64,000 bases of DNA from Sporothrix humicola (lineage: Eukaryota; Ascomycota; Sordariomycetes; Ophiostomatales; Ophiostomataceae), in contig WNYE01000051.1 in NCBI GenBank assembly GCA_021396245.1, positions 6,701 through 70,700 of the forward strand. The letters are read 5' to 3'. This document shows, in pieces, positions 20,705 to 31,883 of the stretch (its first letter is position 1; each line of letters starts with the position of its first letter). The notes under the pieces were generated by a model. The model saw only the letters and a list, made by a program, of their open reading frames with translations, was not told where the DNA came from and did no database searches. The translations under genes and the position numbers were made by a program.

Positions 20705-23038
20705 ATGGTTGCCCGCGGCCTGTCTCGGGCGTCCAGCCTTTCGGCCTCGGCTGTAACCTCGACGGCACGAAATGTCCAGCCCGGCTGCCAGCACTCGTTC
20801 CGACGTCCATGGTCAAAGGCGCCGTCTCCGCTTCTCTCACGACGACTGCCCGCATTGGCATTGGCGCCCTCGCTCCTTCGACAGCCGTCAACCTGCTTTT
20901 TCTCGGCCGCGACAGCCCTGCGGAGGGATGCGTCCTCAAACTCGAACACGACGAACACGAACACAACCCCCACTCCTCCCAATGCGACTTCGACGGCAAC
21001 GCCCGAAGAAATAAAAAAGGCGACGGCCTCGCCGGCCGCCACACCTTCCCCGAAACCCGCCGACCCCCTCGCCGAGGTCGACAAGACCGCGTCCGAACAG
21101 CGCAAGGCCGACTGGGCGATCATGAAGGAGATGTCGCGGTACCTGTGGCCGTCGGGCAAGGGCAGCATGGACACCAAGATGCGCGTCACGCTCGCTGTTG
21201 CGCTCCTGGTCGGCGCCAAGGTGTTGAATGTGCAGGTCCCGTTCTACTTTAAGAGCATCGTCGACACGATGAACATGGACATGTCGGCACTGGGCGCGAC
21301 GGGCGCGACGGCGGCCACAGTGGCCGGCAGCATGATTCTGGCGTACGGCGCGACGCGGATTGGCGCGACTTTATTCCAAGAGATCCGCAACGCCGTGTTT
21401 GCGTCGGTCGCGCAGAAAGCCATCCGGCGTGTGGCCGGCAACGTTTTCAACCACCTTCTGCACCTCGACCTCAGCTTCCACTTGTCCAAACAGACGGGCG
21501 GCTTGACGCGGGCCATTGACCGCGGTACCAAGGGCATTTCGTTCTTGCTGACCAGCATGGTCTTCCACATCCTGCCGACCGCCCTCGAAATCACAATGGT
21601 CTGCGGCATCCTGACGTACCAGTACGGCTACCAGTTTGCGGCGATCACGGTCGCGACCATGGCCGCGTACACGGCGTTTACGATCATGACGACCGCCTGG
21701 CGCACAAAGTTCCGGCGGCAGGCCAACGCCGCCGACAACAAGGCGTCCACCGTCGCCGTCGACTCGCTGATTAATTACGAGGCCGTCAAGTACTTTAACA
21801 ACGAGGCGTTTGAGGTCGCCCGCTACGACGCCGCGCTGCGGCAGTACGAGAAGAGCTCTATTAAAGTGGCCACGTCGCTGGCGTTTTTGAACAGCGGCCA
21901 GAACCTCATCTTCTCGTCCGCCCTGACGGCCATGATGTACCTGGGCGCGCGCGGCATTGCGGGCGGTGACCTGACCGTGGGCGATTTGGTCATGATGAAC
22001 CAGCTGGTGTTCCAGCTGTCGGTCCCCCTGAATTTCCTCGGGACCGTCTACCGCGAGCTGCGCCAGTCGCTGCTCGACATGGAGACTCTGTTCAACCTGC
22101 AGCGTGTCAACGTCACCGTGACGGACGCGCCCGGCGCTAAGGATCTGGTCCTGGCCCCAACGACCGCCCAGGCCGTCTTGAAAGCAGGTGCTCCTCCCTC
22201 GAGAGTGCCCGCCAAGGCCACTGCTGGCGGCGAGATCCGCTTCGAGAACGTCACCTTTGGCTACCACAAGGACCGCCCCATCCTGCGCGACCTGTCTCTG
22301 ACAATCCCGGCCGGCAAAAAGGTCGCCGTCGTCGGCCCTAGCGGCTGCGGCAAGTCCACTCTGCTGCGGCTGCTCTTCCGCTACTACGACGTCGACCAGG
22401 GCCGTATCCTCATTGACAACCAGGACATCCGCCAGGTCCGCCTCGACAGCCTACGACGCAACATTGGCGTCGTCCCCCAGGACACCCCTTTATTTAATGA
22501 CACAGTCGAGCATAATTTGAGGTACGGCAACCTCGAGGCCACCCCCGACCAGGTCGTCGCCGCCGCCCGCCGCGCCCAGATCCACGACATCATCGCCAGC
22601 TGGAAGGACGGCTACCAGACCAAGGTCGGCGAGCGCGGCCTGATGATTTCGGGCGGCGAGAAGCAGCGCCTCGCCGTGACCCGCCTTCTCCTCAAAGACC
22701 CCCCACTCCTCTTCTTTGACGAAGCCACCAGCGCCCTCGACACCAACACGGAGCAGGCGCTCATGCAGAACATCAACAGCATTTTGAAGGAGAAAGCGCG
22801 CACCAGCGTTTTCGTCGCCCACCGTCTGCGCACCATCTACGACGCCGACCTCATTATTGTCCTGAACGGCGGCAAGGTCGCCGAGACCGGCACGCACCGC
22901 GAGCTCATTGACCGCAACGGCGTCTACGCCCAGCTGTGGAGCGCCCAGGAGACCCGCATCGACGTCGACGACGCCGAGATTGACGAGGGCGCCGAGGATG
23001 TCACCGACACGGAGGTCAAGAAGGTCAAGACAAAGTGA
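20705..23038 (+). CDS. ATM1: Mitochondrial ABC transporter ATM1 (iron-sulfur/thiol exporter)
   Basis: Single-exon, 777-residue half-transporter of the ABCB7/ATM1 family. It resides in the inner mitochondrial membrane and exports a glutathione-linked sulfur compound needed for cytosolic Fe-S protein assembly. The first 100 residues are Arg/Ser/Ala-rich, a typical presequence (MVARGLSRASSLSASAVTST), followed by a variable T/P-rich linker. The six-helix membrane domain spans about 160-450. The nucleotide-binding domain has Walker A GPSGCGKST (about 545-553), signature ISGGEKQR (about 647-654) and Walker B LLFFDEATSALD (about 668-679). Start chosen at 20705 because it begins the presequence directly; an in-frame upstream non-ATG extension is not needed. 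Converges with the peptidase gene, with 146 bases between stops. Confidence 0.96.
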   Translation: MVARGLSRASSLSASAVTSTARNVQPGCQHSFRRPWSKAPSPLLSRRLPALALAPSLLRQPSTCFFSAATALRRDASSNSNTTNTNTTPTPPNATSTATPEEIKKATASPAATPSPKPADPLAEVDKTASEQRKADWAIMKEMSRYLWPSGKGSMDTKMRVTLAVALLVGAKVLNVQVPFYFKSIVDTMNMDMSALGATGATAATVAGSMILAYGATRIGATLFQEIRNAVFASVAQKAIRRVAGNVFNHLLHLDLSFHLSKQTGGLTRAIDRGTKGISFLLTSMVFHILPTALEITMVCGILTYQYGYQFAAITVATMAAYTAFTIMTTAWRTKFRRQANAADNKASTVAVDSLINYEAVKYFNNEAFEVARYDAALRQYEKSSIKVATSLAFLNSGQNLIFSSALTAMMYLGARGIAGGDLTVGDLVMMNQLVFQLSVPLNFLGTVYRELRQSLLDMETLFNLQRVNVTVTDAPGAKDLVLAPTTAQAVLKAGAPPSRVPAKATAGGEIRFENVTFGYHKDRPILRDLSLTIPAGKKVAVVGPSGCGKSTLLRLLFRYYDVDQGRILIDNQDIRQVRLDSLRRNIGVVPQDTPLFNDTVEHNLRYGNLEATPDQVVAAARRAQIHDIIASWKDGYQTKVGERGLMISGGEKQRLAVTRLLLKDPPLLFFDEATSALDTNTEQALMQNINSILKEKARTSVFVAHRLRTIYDADLIIVLNGGKVAETGTHRELIDRNGVYAQLWSAQETRIDVDDAEIDEGAEDVTDTEVKKVKTK

Positions 23039-23184
23039 TAGGAGGCCAGACAAAAAGTCACAATTCAAAACATGTACATGTAAATAGAGGAGTTGGTTTG
23101 ATTTATTTGATTGATATACTTTGAATTTATTATCGATTACTCTCTCTCCCAATGTGGCTTACTGCTACGCCGACCGTAGCGTCC

Positions 23185-25119
23185 CTAGAACCCGGTCACC
23201 AGCGACAGCAGCTTGCCAAAGTCGGGCGTGCCGTAGCCCGTCACCGGATCCCACCCGGCCGTCGCGTTCCAAAACGCGCCCGGGATAATGCCCGACCCGG
23301 CCGGCTCGGGACCGCCGCTCTGCGTGTTGTTGCCGTCGCAGCCGATCGCCTGGCCGCCCGTAATATCCGTCAACACCTGGGGACCAAACGTGTAGATCAG
23401 CGGGTTGATCCAGCCGAGCGTCGGCAGGCCCTTGCGCAGGCGCGCGTCGTTGAGCAGGCCGACAAGGGCCGCCCACAGGGGCGCCGCCGCGCTCGTACCG
23501 CCCGACCGGCCGGGCTTACCGGCGTAGACGATCTGGTAGTCGGGGCTGACGCTGTGCGCCGACACGTCGGGGAACCCGCGGCCGTTCCAGTTTGTGTAGC
23601 TAGAATAGTACTTGTAGGTGCTCGCCGACACGTGCTTGGCCAGGTACTCGCCGACGGCCAGAGCCTGGTAGCCGGGGCGCGAAAAGTACTTGCTGAAGCC
23701 GCCGGACGAGCCCTCCCAGGCAATCTCGGGGGTGACGTCGACCGTGCCGCCGACTGAAGTCAGGTACGGGCAGGTGGCCGGGAAGATGGCGTTGAACTCG
23801 GGCGTCTTGTTGTCGGGCGCCAGGCAGCCGGCACCGACACCCAGGTCGCCCGACGACTCAATGACGGTAATACCGCGCAGGCCCAGCAGACCAATCAGGT
23901 TGCAGGTGAGGACGGCATAGTTATACGGAACCGAGTCCTCCTCGTCGCCGTACGAGTTGGAAATCACCTGCGGGAGCTCGGCGTTGCTCTTGCTGTGCAG
24001 GTACCGGTAGTACGGCAGGTACGGCTCGTTTTGGTTGTCGGCTGCCGTGGGCTGATCAATGTTGGGCACAAAGGGCGGCGCGCCGCCCGTGCTGAACTCG
24101 ACGACCGGCAGCGGGTGCGCCACGCCGACAATGTTCTGCACGTCCAGATTGGCCTCGCCGATCTGGGCCGTCGCCGGGTTCTGGTCGTTGGTGCCGTTGT
24201 CAATGCTCTCGACGGTAAAGTTCTGGGATGGAAGGCCGTTGAGCTCGAGGTACTGGGCCAGGTCTGCGTACAGAGCCGACTGGTTCAGGAAGCTGCCAAA
24301 ACCGATGCGGCTGCCCGAGCTGGCGTCGGCCACGTAGTCGCCGACCTGGTACAGCTGCTTGAGGCAGGCCGGGGTAATGGACGTCTGGCAAGACGCATCG
24401 ATGGTCGTGGCCGTGCCCTTCTTGGGGGCCGGGACCTTGGCCGGCGAGGGAGCAACAGGAGCAGCGCGCTCGGCAACACGCTCGCCAAACTGGAGGTCGC
24501 CCAGACGAGGGGCAAACGACCGCACCGAACCGAAATAGTTGCCCGGGTCGACAAGAGCAACATGCTCGGCCACCTCGTCGGGCACCGAGTACGACAGAGT
24601 CCGCAGACGCGTGGCCGTATTGGCAGCCGTCGAGGGCGGCGTGTAGTACTGGTAGTTGGCGCCAAAGAGCGTGTTGGCACCAGCAACGTCGGTGGCCAGG
24701 TCGACAAAGGCGCCACGGACAGTATAGCCCTTGACGACGCCGCTCGACTCGAGCCAGTTGGTCACGGCCGAGACGGCGTCGGCCGAGGGGGCAAACGTCG
24801 AGGTGATCTCGTCGACATCGCTAAACTTGCCGTAGTCGGCGTGGCCCGGGGTCGACACAGACAGCAGGCGAGACTCGAGCTGGTCAATGTTCTGCATGTT
24901 GAGGGCAATCGTAAACACGTGCGTGTCGGTCGAGCCGTCGCCGCCGTTTGTGTTTTGGATCTTGAACGTCTTGCCCGTGCTGGCGCCGACAGCGGTCCAG
25001 CCCGCGGGGACGGCATCGATCTTGCTGACGACGGCGGCGTTGGAGACGGGCAGCAGCATGACAGTCGTGGCAATGGCCGCCAGAGTGGCCATGCTCGACC
25101 GGAGAGTGCTGCAAGCCAT
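23185..25119 (-). CDS. Secreted sedolisin / tripeptidyl-peptidase (S53)
   Basis: Single-exon, 644-residue secreted serine-carboxyl peptidase that removes peptides from protein N-termini in acidic medium. A signal peptide (residues about 1-28, MLLPVSNA) precedes an S53 propeptide (about 30-235). The catalytic region shows the sedolisin set: Glu322 and Asp326 in GEANLDVQ, Asp392 in SNSYGDEE, and Ser543 in SGGTSAAAP. A calcium-site-like C-terminus is present (TDITGG … GWDPVTGYGTPDFGKL). The usual SGDSGVG is SGDLGVG here, a Ser-to-Leu change at a normally conserved position. Several Asn-x-Ser/Thr sites fit secretion. Exact exo- or endo-specificity is not deducible. Confidence 0.93.
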   Translation of the reverse strand: MACSTLRSSMATLAAIATTVMLLPVSNAAVVSKIDAVPAGWTAVGASTGKTFKIQNTNGGDGSTDTHVFTIALNMQNIDQLESRLLSVSTPGHADYGKFSDVDEITSTFAPSADAVSAVTNWLESSGVVKGYTVRGAFVDLATDVAGANTLFGANYQYYTPPSTAANTATRLRTLSYSVPDEVAEHVALVDPGNYFGSVRSFAPRLGDLQFGERVAERAAPVAPSPAKVPAPKKGTATTIDASCQTSITPACLKQLYQVGDYVADASSGSRIGFGSFLNQSALYADLAQYLELNGLPSQNFTVESIDNGTNDQNPATAQIGEANLDVQNIVGVAHPLPVVEFSTGGAPPFVPNIDQPTAADNQNEPYLPYYRYLHSKSNAELPQVISNSYGDEEDSVPYNYAVLTCNLIGLLGLRGITVIESSGDLGVGAGCLAPDNKTPEFNAIFPATCPYLTSVGGTVDVTPEIAWEGSSGGFSKYFSRPGYQALAVGEYLAKHVSASTYKYYSSYTNWNGRGFPDVSAHSVSPDYQIVYAGKPGRSGGTSAAAPLWAALVGLLNDARLRKGLPTLGWINPLIYTFGPQVLTDITGGQAIGCDGNNTQSGGPEPAGSGIIPGAFWNATAGWDPVTGYGTPDFGKLLSLVTGF

Positions 25120-28100
25120 GGTGGAGAGGTGGTATGTGGTTGGAGAGGAGAGAAGAGGAAAAGGAAAGAGAAGGAAACACCTCTTTATTCGGCACGGTCC
25201 GAATAAAAGGATGGGAGGAGGTAAAGAGAAAAGAAGGTGGTGGGAGGAGAGAGGCGACTGAGACAGGGAAGCACAGGCCGTTGGGTGGAAACGGTCTTGT
25301 GTTTATATATCCTTCTTGTGCTCCGGTAGTACCATGTGAGAAACAGAGAACTGGACTGGGTTTGTGATCAACGCGACCCTTGGCCAAGACGGGACAGAGA
25401 AGGGACGGAATAGAAACAGAACAGGGACAGTAAAAGAAACAGGTACGAAGGACACAGGGAGGGGGGTGGAGTCCAGGTACAAGAAATCAATGGCACGGCC
25501 GAGTGGGATAAGAAGAGGGACTGAGTGTGTCTGGCAAGGCGGCCGGGGGTAGGCGCAGTAGGATATCCGGGGATGAGAGAATAAACAAGAAGAAAGAAAG
25601 ATGAAAAAGTGAGAAGAAGAGACGGGCAGACACGAGGCCAAGGTGGATAAGGCAGGTGTGGAAGGGATGATCGGTGGTGAGGTGTTTAATTTGCCTATGG
25701 CCTCGCCATTCAGAGCAGCGATGACGGGTGTCACTCGCGGTCTCGGGTAGACAACAAGGTGAAAAGAAATAGGGTATGACGATCTCATCGAACAGTCGTT
25801 GTACTCCGTGTTCCGTCTTCAGTAGCACCGCGTTGACACAGACACACTTGTGCTCACAGACGCACCGGGCAGTTGTGGCCACGGACGCGACATTTACCTT
25901 TTCGTTTTTCCTTTTTCCTTCCTCTTTTGCCATTTTGGTATCCCTCGCGTTCCTTGTCTTCATATCAAGCCGTGTCTCCGTGGATTTGGCTCATCCTTTG
26001 TGGCTGTCGTCATAGCTGGGCACATATTGCCTGTTCTCTGCTCTCCCTCTGGACTTCTTTGCCTTCTTACCCGGGCCACGAGAGCGATTGAGACAACATC
26101 GTTCAGGCCACAAAATTAAGGTCCTGCCAAGAATGGACAAGCTTTCTGGCCGGGACTTGATGCCGTGATCGTACGGACAAGCAAAGTGGACAAGAGGATA
26201 CAACGGTCGCGCATTTGTGTACCTGTTCTGCGCGTGTACGGAGTACTGTGTAGTATTTTGTTTCTGTCGTATCTCGGCAAGACAGCGATCGGCAGAGAGA
26301 CCAGGGAGGGCAGATCAAGTCAAAGTTGGGCAAGTCGTTGGAAAGGTCCAGAGTGGGGCCCGCCTTGGGACAGAGAGGGAAGGTGAGATACGACGTGAAG
26401 AGGAGAAGCCAGTTGAGAGTGAATGATATGCAATCAGGTGAAGAAACAAACGAAAAGAAGAGAAACAAGTCGAGAAACAAAAAGAAAGTTGAGCCGAGGA
26501 GAAGGGGTGGAGTGCGACACTGGGCAGGGATCTGGGTCGGGGCCGCGCTCAAAGCTCAAAGCCCAGGCAGGGCCAGAATGCGTCCATTGCGCGATATACC
26601 ATGGGTTGCGATAGAATGGGCGAAGATGTGATAAGAAAGCAGAGTGATGAAACGAAACGAGGGCACGATTGATGAGAGAGAGAAACAGAAAAGGGGCGAG
26701 CGCCATTCCCAAGATCTCGCATGGGAAAGAGCACGGCACAGAGGAGCACAGCAGTCACGAGAGAGAACAAAAGGGAAGGAACATGCCGAAGTTGGGAGTT
26801 GCCCAATCGGGCATGTAAGAGGCCCTAGTGTGTGGACGACCGAGAGCAAGGAAATGCAATGCACAAGGCAAGAGCGAGCGCGAAATCGAATCGAGTCCCG
26901 ACTTGGCAGGAACAATGCACAAGCTAGATCCAGTCGCATCGAAGATGGGTTGCAGTTATTTGTTCAACTTGCCATTTGCCTCCTGCCTCTTGCCTTGTTG
27001 CACTGTTTGCTGCACCTCTTGTCGTACCTTCTCAGAACAGGACAGCGCGTGGTACGGCGTCGTCACTTTGGACAGGTCAGACGCAAGCGAATACGCAGTA
27101 CAAAATGAAGAAGAAAAATAAGAGCATCAAGAAATAAGGACAAGAAACAAGGTTAAATCGAGCCGCCCGGCCTCACTCTGATGTATTCTCGTCTCTCGTC
27201 TTGTCTTCTCTCTCACTTGTGATTCCCCACAACGGACAATGTCGATCGCATCGCCAGGGGCTGGGCTGTGAGTAGGTGGGGCCTGTGCGCGCTAGGATGA
27301 AGAGAGCAAGAGGTTAACGAGACGGCAGGTGCGATCGCGTCAATGACATCGAAAAAGAGCCAAGAAGGCAGCTGCCGAAGGAGGAATAGAAGGGGCAGCA
27401 GTTGAGTCCAGTAAAAGAAAAGCCAGCGTTACAGACACAAGAGGAGAAAACAAAAGACTTCAAAGTGGAATCAAACCCTGCAGGGCGGGCGGAGGCCTTT
27501 CGCGATGCCAAAGATGGAGACTGGAAACGAAGAGTGGAAATACTCAACGGAGCACTCGGGCGAGATACGAGTGCCAGATACCAGGTAATGGGCGCTCAGA
27601 TTTTGTTTCTTGGTCTGGTGTCCGTATTTCTTTTTTTGAATGACTTTGCAAGGTCGGAGAGGACAAGACGTGAGATCAAAAGGGTCGATCAAAAAGGCGG
27701 AGGCGGACGTCCGACGGCCCAGTCCAGTCCAGTTCCTTCTCCTGTTCCTGTCCTTGCACGCTCTCTTCCGTCCTTTTTTTCTTTCTTTTTCTTACCTTCG
27801 GGGAGTCAACCGCCGCCAGATCTCACTCGTTCAAAGGTGAGAAGACAGAAAAGAAAGCAACTCTCTTCCGTGCTGATTCTGGGGAGAGATGTTCAATGCT
27901 CAACGCGGAACCACGGCTGATCCCTGCACTGTACCTGACCGTCAGCTGTGCCTGACTGTGCCTGAAAGCTGCATCTCACCTGCTTAGCAGTGCTTTCCCA
28001 CCCATTTTCTTCTGCATATTTATGCTTCTCCACGCCCGTGCTGATCGCTCATTATTTCCGTATCACCCTCTGCTACTGTGAGAAGACAAGCAGTTGTAGA

Positions 28101-28518
28101 AAATCATGTCTACTCAGAAGGTCATAAAAGCCTCATTGTTACCGCCGATAAGCTTGCCATCCTTCTTCGCCAGAACCACGGTAGCAACCGATACCACGGC
28201 GGCAAACAAAGCTGAGAGGTATCTTCTTCTCCGTAACTTGCAGCCTGCGAGCAAATATCGGAACATGACAGACGAGGAAATGAAAAGGCCTATCGGTGTT
28301 TAGGGAACTGATCCCAAAATCCCAGCATCAGAGCTCCGTCCTGAGAACATTCGTCTCATTCTCTAACTGCCTTTCCTCTCCTTAGTTCTCTTCCTTTCGA
28401 CATCTCAGACCTCGTCTGCCCCCAAAATCTACAGTTGCATTCTATGTTGAATCGTGTGTGCCCCCAGAATCGGCCAAGGACATCGAAATCGTCAAAATGT
28501 CTTGGCAATCTGCTCCAT

Positions 28519-28554
<36 letters not shown>

Positions 28555-29416
28555 ACTTGCCCGTCTTGGCCCGGCAGCTTCCCACTCATTCCCACCTTTT
28601 CCCACCTCTCCCACTCTTTGTGCAGCCCACATTACGGAGCTTTCTCCCCTCTTCCCCCCCAAACATTACCAGGCAGAAGAAAGTCCATCGATGTGTCCAA
28701 ATCGGCCATCTTGCATTGTGCATCTTAGAGTTGTCCAATGCCTCTGTCTCTTGTGGTTTATGTAGCTCGTATACCGTTGCCTCACACAGACGCGCAATCT
28801 ATCTCATCCGTAGTGGCCAGATTTGCAGGTGGCCTCGATTGTCGAACTGATCAAACATCTTCTCACGTGCTCTTCGCTTTTGATGATAAATATTTTTATT
28901 TATTCATTTGCAAGGCATTGGCTTTGCCCTCGTTGCCAGTCCTTTGACTCCCTGATCTATAAAAACAGTGCGCAGTTCCATGTGCTCCTTGCTCCATCGG
29001 GCCCTAGGAGACACCAGGCCTGTCTCGGCATCATCACAAAGCATCCATCCTTGACCAGCCGACATCCCCTGAGCCCCCTTTTACACTGCGCGAAAATAAC
29101 AACAAATAAAAGTCAAAACTTCGAAAGAAATACAAGAATACAAGTCCATGCAGTACGCCATGCGCGGAGGAAATAGAAAATAAAAACGCCCCAGCCTCAC
29201 AGTTTCTTCCGTCCTCCATCTGATGAAGACAGGACAAAAGCAAGTCATCGTCCGCTCCATCCTCCTCCTATCTCTTCCTGTGGGCTATGCTGATGATGAA
29301 AATGAAAACAAAGCAGTGAAAAAGTAAAATGGCCAAAATGGCGACGCCAAAACAGGCAAATCGAAACACTCCTCAAATCCCCTTCACGTGTTATCTGGCG
29401 TGGGCAACTTGAGCGA
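25120..29416. other. Long intergenic region, no supported gene
   Basis: 4.3 kb with only short, low-complexity open frames (F/S/L- or R/E-rich), consistent with purine/pyrimidine-biased spacer. It must contain the promoter of the peptidase (near 25120-25400) and the 3' untranslated region of the AT-hook gene (near 29200-29416). A (CA)n microsatellite of about 14 units lies at 28522-28549. A 65-codon frame at 28106-28303 is listed separately. No tRNA, snRNA or transposon recognised. Confidence 0.5.
28106..28303 (+). CDS. Possible small protein, 65 residues
   Basis: An isolated open frame starting ATCATGTCT and reading MSTQKVIKASLLPPISLPSF to RPIGV, with a TATTTATG stretch about 90 bases upstream. 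Composition is less biased than surrounding frames, but no family is recognised and no conservation can be tested here. Chance occurrence is quite possible. Confidence 0.15.
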   Translation: MSTQKVIKASLLPPISLPSFFARTTVATDTTAANKAERYLLLRNLQPASKYRNMTDEEMKRPIGV

Positions 29417-29590
29417 CTAACGGTTGAAGTTGGGGTTGGTGTAGCGGTCGGTGTTGACCACCACCGTCTTGTGGTCGACATACTGACGTACCGGTTCCGC
29501 CTCAGGCTCCGCCTCAAGTTCTGGCTCTAGCTCTGGGTCTAGATCGATCACCTCAACCGGCTGCGCCGGTCTCGTCTGCCCCTGCTGCTC
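29417..29590 (-). other. 57-codon coding-like tail behind the TAG of the AT-hook gene
   Basis: Immediately after the TAG at 29591-29593 the same frame stays open for 57 codons to a second TAG at 29417-29419. It reads EQQGQTRPAQPVEVIDLDPE, an acidic E/P stretch, then VRQYVDHKTVVVN and TDRYTNPNFNR. The second half uses GC-ending codons as strongly as the gene itself (GTC GAC CAC AAG ACG GTG GTG GTC AAC ACC). No intron with a sensible donor, branch site and acceptor can skip the stop: the nearest GTGCGT to CAG distance is under 25 bases. Possible readings are stop-loss RNA editing, readthrough, a nonsense mutation (CAG to TAG), or a sequencing error. Confidence 0.6.
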
Positions 29591-31883
29591 CTACGCACCA
29601 GGAAAGGCGGCGGCCGCACGGCACAGGTCCCGCAGCAGCTTGGGCACGCGGCCCGCCTGCAGCTCGGAAATTGTCTCGTCGATGATCGACCGGTCCGGGA
29701 TCTTTTGGCCGCGCGACTTGCGCAGCCAGTGCTCGAACGGCCCCGGGTTCTCCTGGAGGGCGTCGCCCAATTCGATGCAGCGCTCGGCCGGGTCGTGCTC
29801 AGTGTGCAGGTCAAAGTAGTGCGACATGAGCTTGCCCATGTCCTTGAGGGGCCACTTGCTGGGGTTGGCGGGCAGGCGGTCGGGACCGGCGTACAGGTAC
29901 TTTTCGGACACGCACAACCGACACTTCCAGAAGCCCAGGCGGCGCACGCCCGCCTGCGATGTGTTGCCAACGTCTTCGTCCTCGGTCTTACCGTAGTAGC
30001 TGTCGTTGCCAACCAGGCTGGTGTTGTAGCCACGGCTCTGGCTGGGGCCACGGCTGTAGCTGGGGCCGCGGCTGTGGGCGCGGCCGCGAACTGCGCCGCC
30101 GGGACCGGTGTAGTGCACCATCTCAATATCGGAGCGGACCTCGTCGTGCGTGTTCACGCCGTTGCCGTTGTAGACGCCGTTGGCGCCGTTCGCTCCTGCA
30201 GGGCTGCCGACGCTGTGCATGCTGATCGTGTCCTGCAGGCTGACCTCGGAGGCCGCACGGGCGCGCTTGTTGGGGACAAACGAGCCGTTAGCGCCGTTGC
30301 CGTTGTGGTCGTAGCTCGAGGACAGGGGCCGCTTCGAGGGCACCGGGCGCCGGCCAGTTCCGTTTACGTTTCCAAATGTGTTTCCGGTTCCGTTGGCATT
30401 CATATTGATCACTCCTCCAGTGGTGATCGGGGAGGCCATCAGAGCCAGATTGCTGGCCAGGGACACGCGTGGGGCGTAAGGGACTGGCTGTGTCAGAGAA
30501 CGGGGGCCTTTGTCTTTGGCGCGCCGGGCCTCGAGATCCTCCTGCTGGTGCCGGCATTCGCGGATCTGGTGGCTAACGTCGATGCGGCGCAGCTGGAACG
30601 AGCGGACTTCGGCGGGCGAGAGGTCGTCCATGGCCAGGACGTTTGTGCAGAATTCGAGGTCGACATTGTAGGCGTCAATGTTCTCGGAGAGCTGGCGGTA
30701 TTTGATGACGTCGAGATCGACATTGATGTTGGTATAGCCGAGCGGGCCGTGCTTGCCGACACGATCCTTGTTCGCTGGCCGGCCACGGGCGGGCTTGACA
30801 GGAGGAGCGGGGGACTGGGCACGTTCGGCGTCGACGGGGATCACAGAGGCTTCTTTGTCGTTGTCGGCGGCGGTTTCGGTGGCTTCGATGCGGGTGGGTT
30901 CGTCGGGCAGGACCGACTGGTCGGCGTCGTTGGAGGTGCCATTTGCAATTGGCTCGTCGGTTGTGATGTCCTTAAAGTTGTGTTAGTATTCGAGGTCATA
31001 CGACAGATTGTATGAGAGCAACAATGCGGAAATGCGGTAGTGTGAGAAGCTTGAAACAGGGCAGCAAACAGGCGTTGGCGGGCGTTGACGCTAGGCAAAC
31101 GCCACCTGCCCAAGATCTGCACCAGTTGACAAGTTCACAAGCCAAAATGACGGTTCACAAAACCAGCAATTTTGAGCCCAACCAAATCTCAAACAAATCT
31201 CAAAGGCCAAAAAAACGGACTCTCCCAAAACTTACCATTGGAGTCGGCTCAGGCTCGTCAGCCGGTTCGACAGACTCGGCCACTGGGTCGGTTGCGAGGA
31301 TATCCTGGATTGACGCGACACGGATCTCGGACCGAGGGGCGGGCGTGGCAGGCGTGGCTGCGACGGCGTTTGCGGGAGTTGCGGCAGCGACAGCCGCAGT
31401 GGCAGGTGTCGGGGTCGATGTCGCGGCGTTGTTCATGGTGCGAGGCGTGCCCTTTGCAGCCCGGCCAAGTTTGCCGCCCTTTTTCGCAGGCTGTTTCTTG
31501 CCCAGGGGCGTCGAGGTTGAAGCTGCGGTTTGCGGTGTTGCGACTGGAGGTGCAGCCGGGGTAGCTGTTTCTTTTTCTGTCGCTTTCTCTTTCTCTGTCA
31601 CCTTCTCTGTCGCTTTTCCTTTTTCGGTGGCCTTTTGTTTCTCGGTAGCCTTTTCTGTAGCCTTCTCTGCGGCCTTTTCTGTCGCCTTTGCTGATGCTGG
31701 TGTGGCTGCGACAATCGACGTCTTCTTGGTCGGCGCGGTAGAGGGAGCGGCGGCGGCGGCGGCAGAAGCTCTGGTGGTCGACTTGGGAGTCGATTTGGGC
31801 GTAGACTTGGGCGTGGCTTGCGACGGAGCAGCTCCGAGGCTGCTGCCGTTTCTGCGGCCAGGCGGGCGTCCGCGGGGAGCCAT
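29591..31883 (-). CDS. AT-hook protein with a C2-H-type zinc-finger-like C-terminus
   Basis: Two exons, 31236-31883 and 29591-30970, split by a 265-base intron (GTAAGT donor, TACTAAC branch site, TTTAAG acceptor); 675 residues. The N-terminus MAPRGRPPGRR and a second site, KPARGRPANK (about 272-281), are AT-hook-like, so minor-groove DNA binding is likely. Exon 1 has TPK repeats and about ten ATEK-type repeats, lysine-rich, then alanine/proline-rich linker. Exon 2 has a helical block (YRQLSENIDAYNVDLEFC), an N/G-rich linker, and a conserved-looking C-terminal part WKCRLCVSEKYLYAGPDRLP … LMSHYFDLHTEHD with paired Cys and His that could bind zinc. Start chosen at 31883 (TAAAATGGC). It ends at an in-frame TAG followed by a coding-like tail. 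Chromatin or transcription role is inferred only. Confidence 0.8.

Noticed and set aside
23995..25206. 403-codon plus-strand frame
   Set aside because: Antisense to the sedolisin gene, which has a complete catalytic set.
28522..28549. (CA)n run as a CRISPR or satellite array
   Set aside because: Simple dinucleotide microsatellite; no spacer-repeat structure, and the genome is eukaryotic.
29570..29625. Short intron skipping the TAG of the AT-hook gene
   Set aside because: The candidate GTGCGT donor is only 15-23 bases from the nearest CAG acceptors and there is no branch site; below the workable intron length.
29705..31015. 436-codon plus-strand frame
   Set aside because: Antisense to the AT-hook gene, which has consensus splice sites and motif content.
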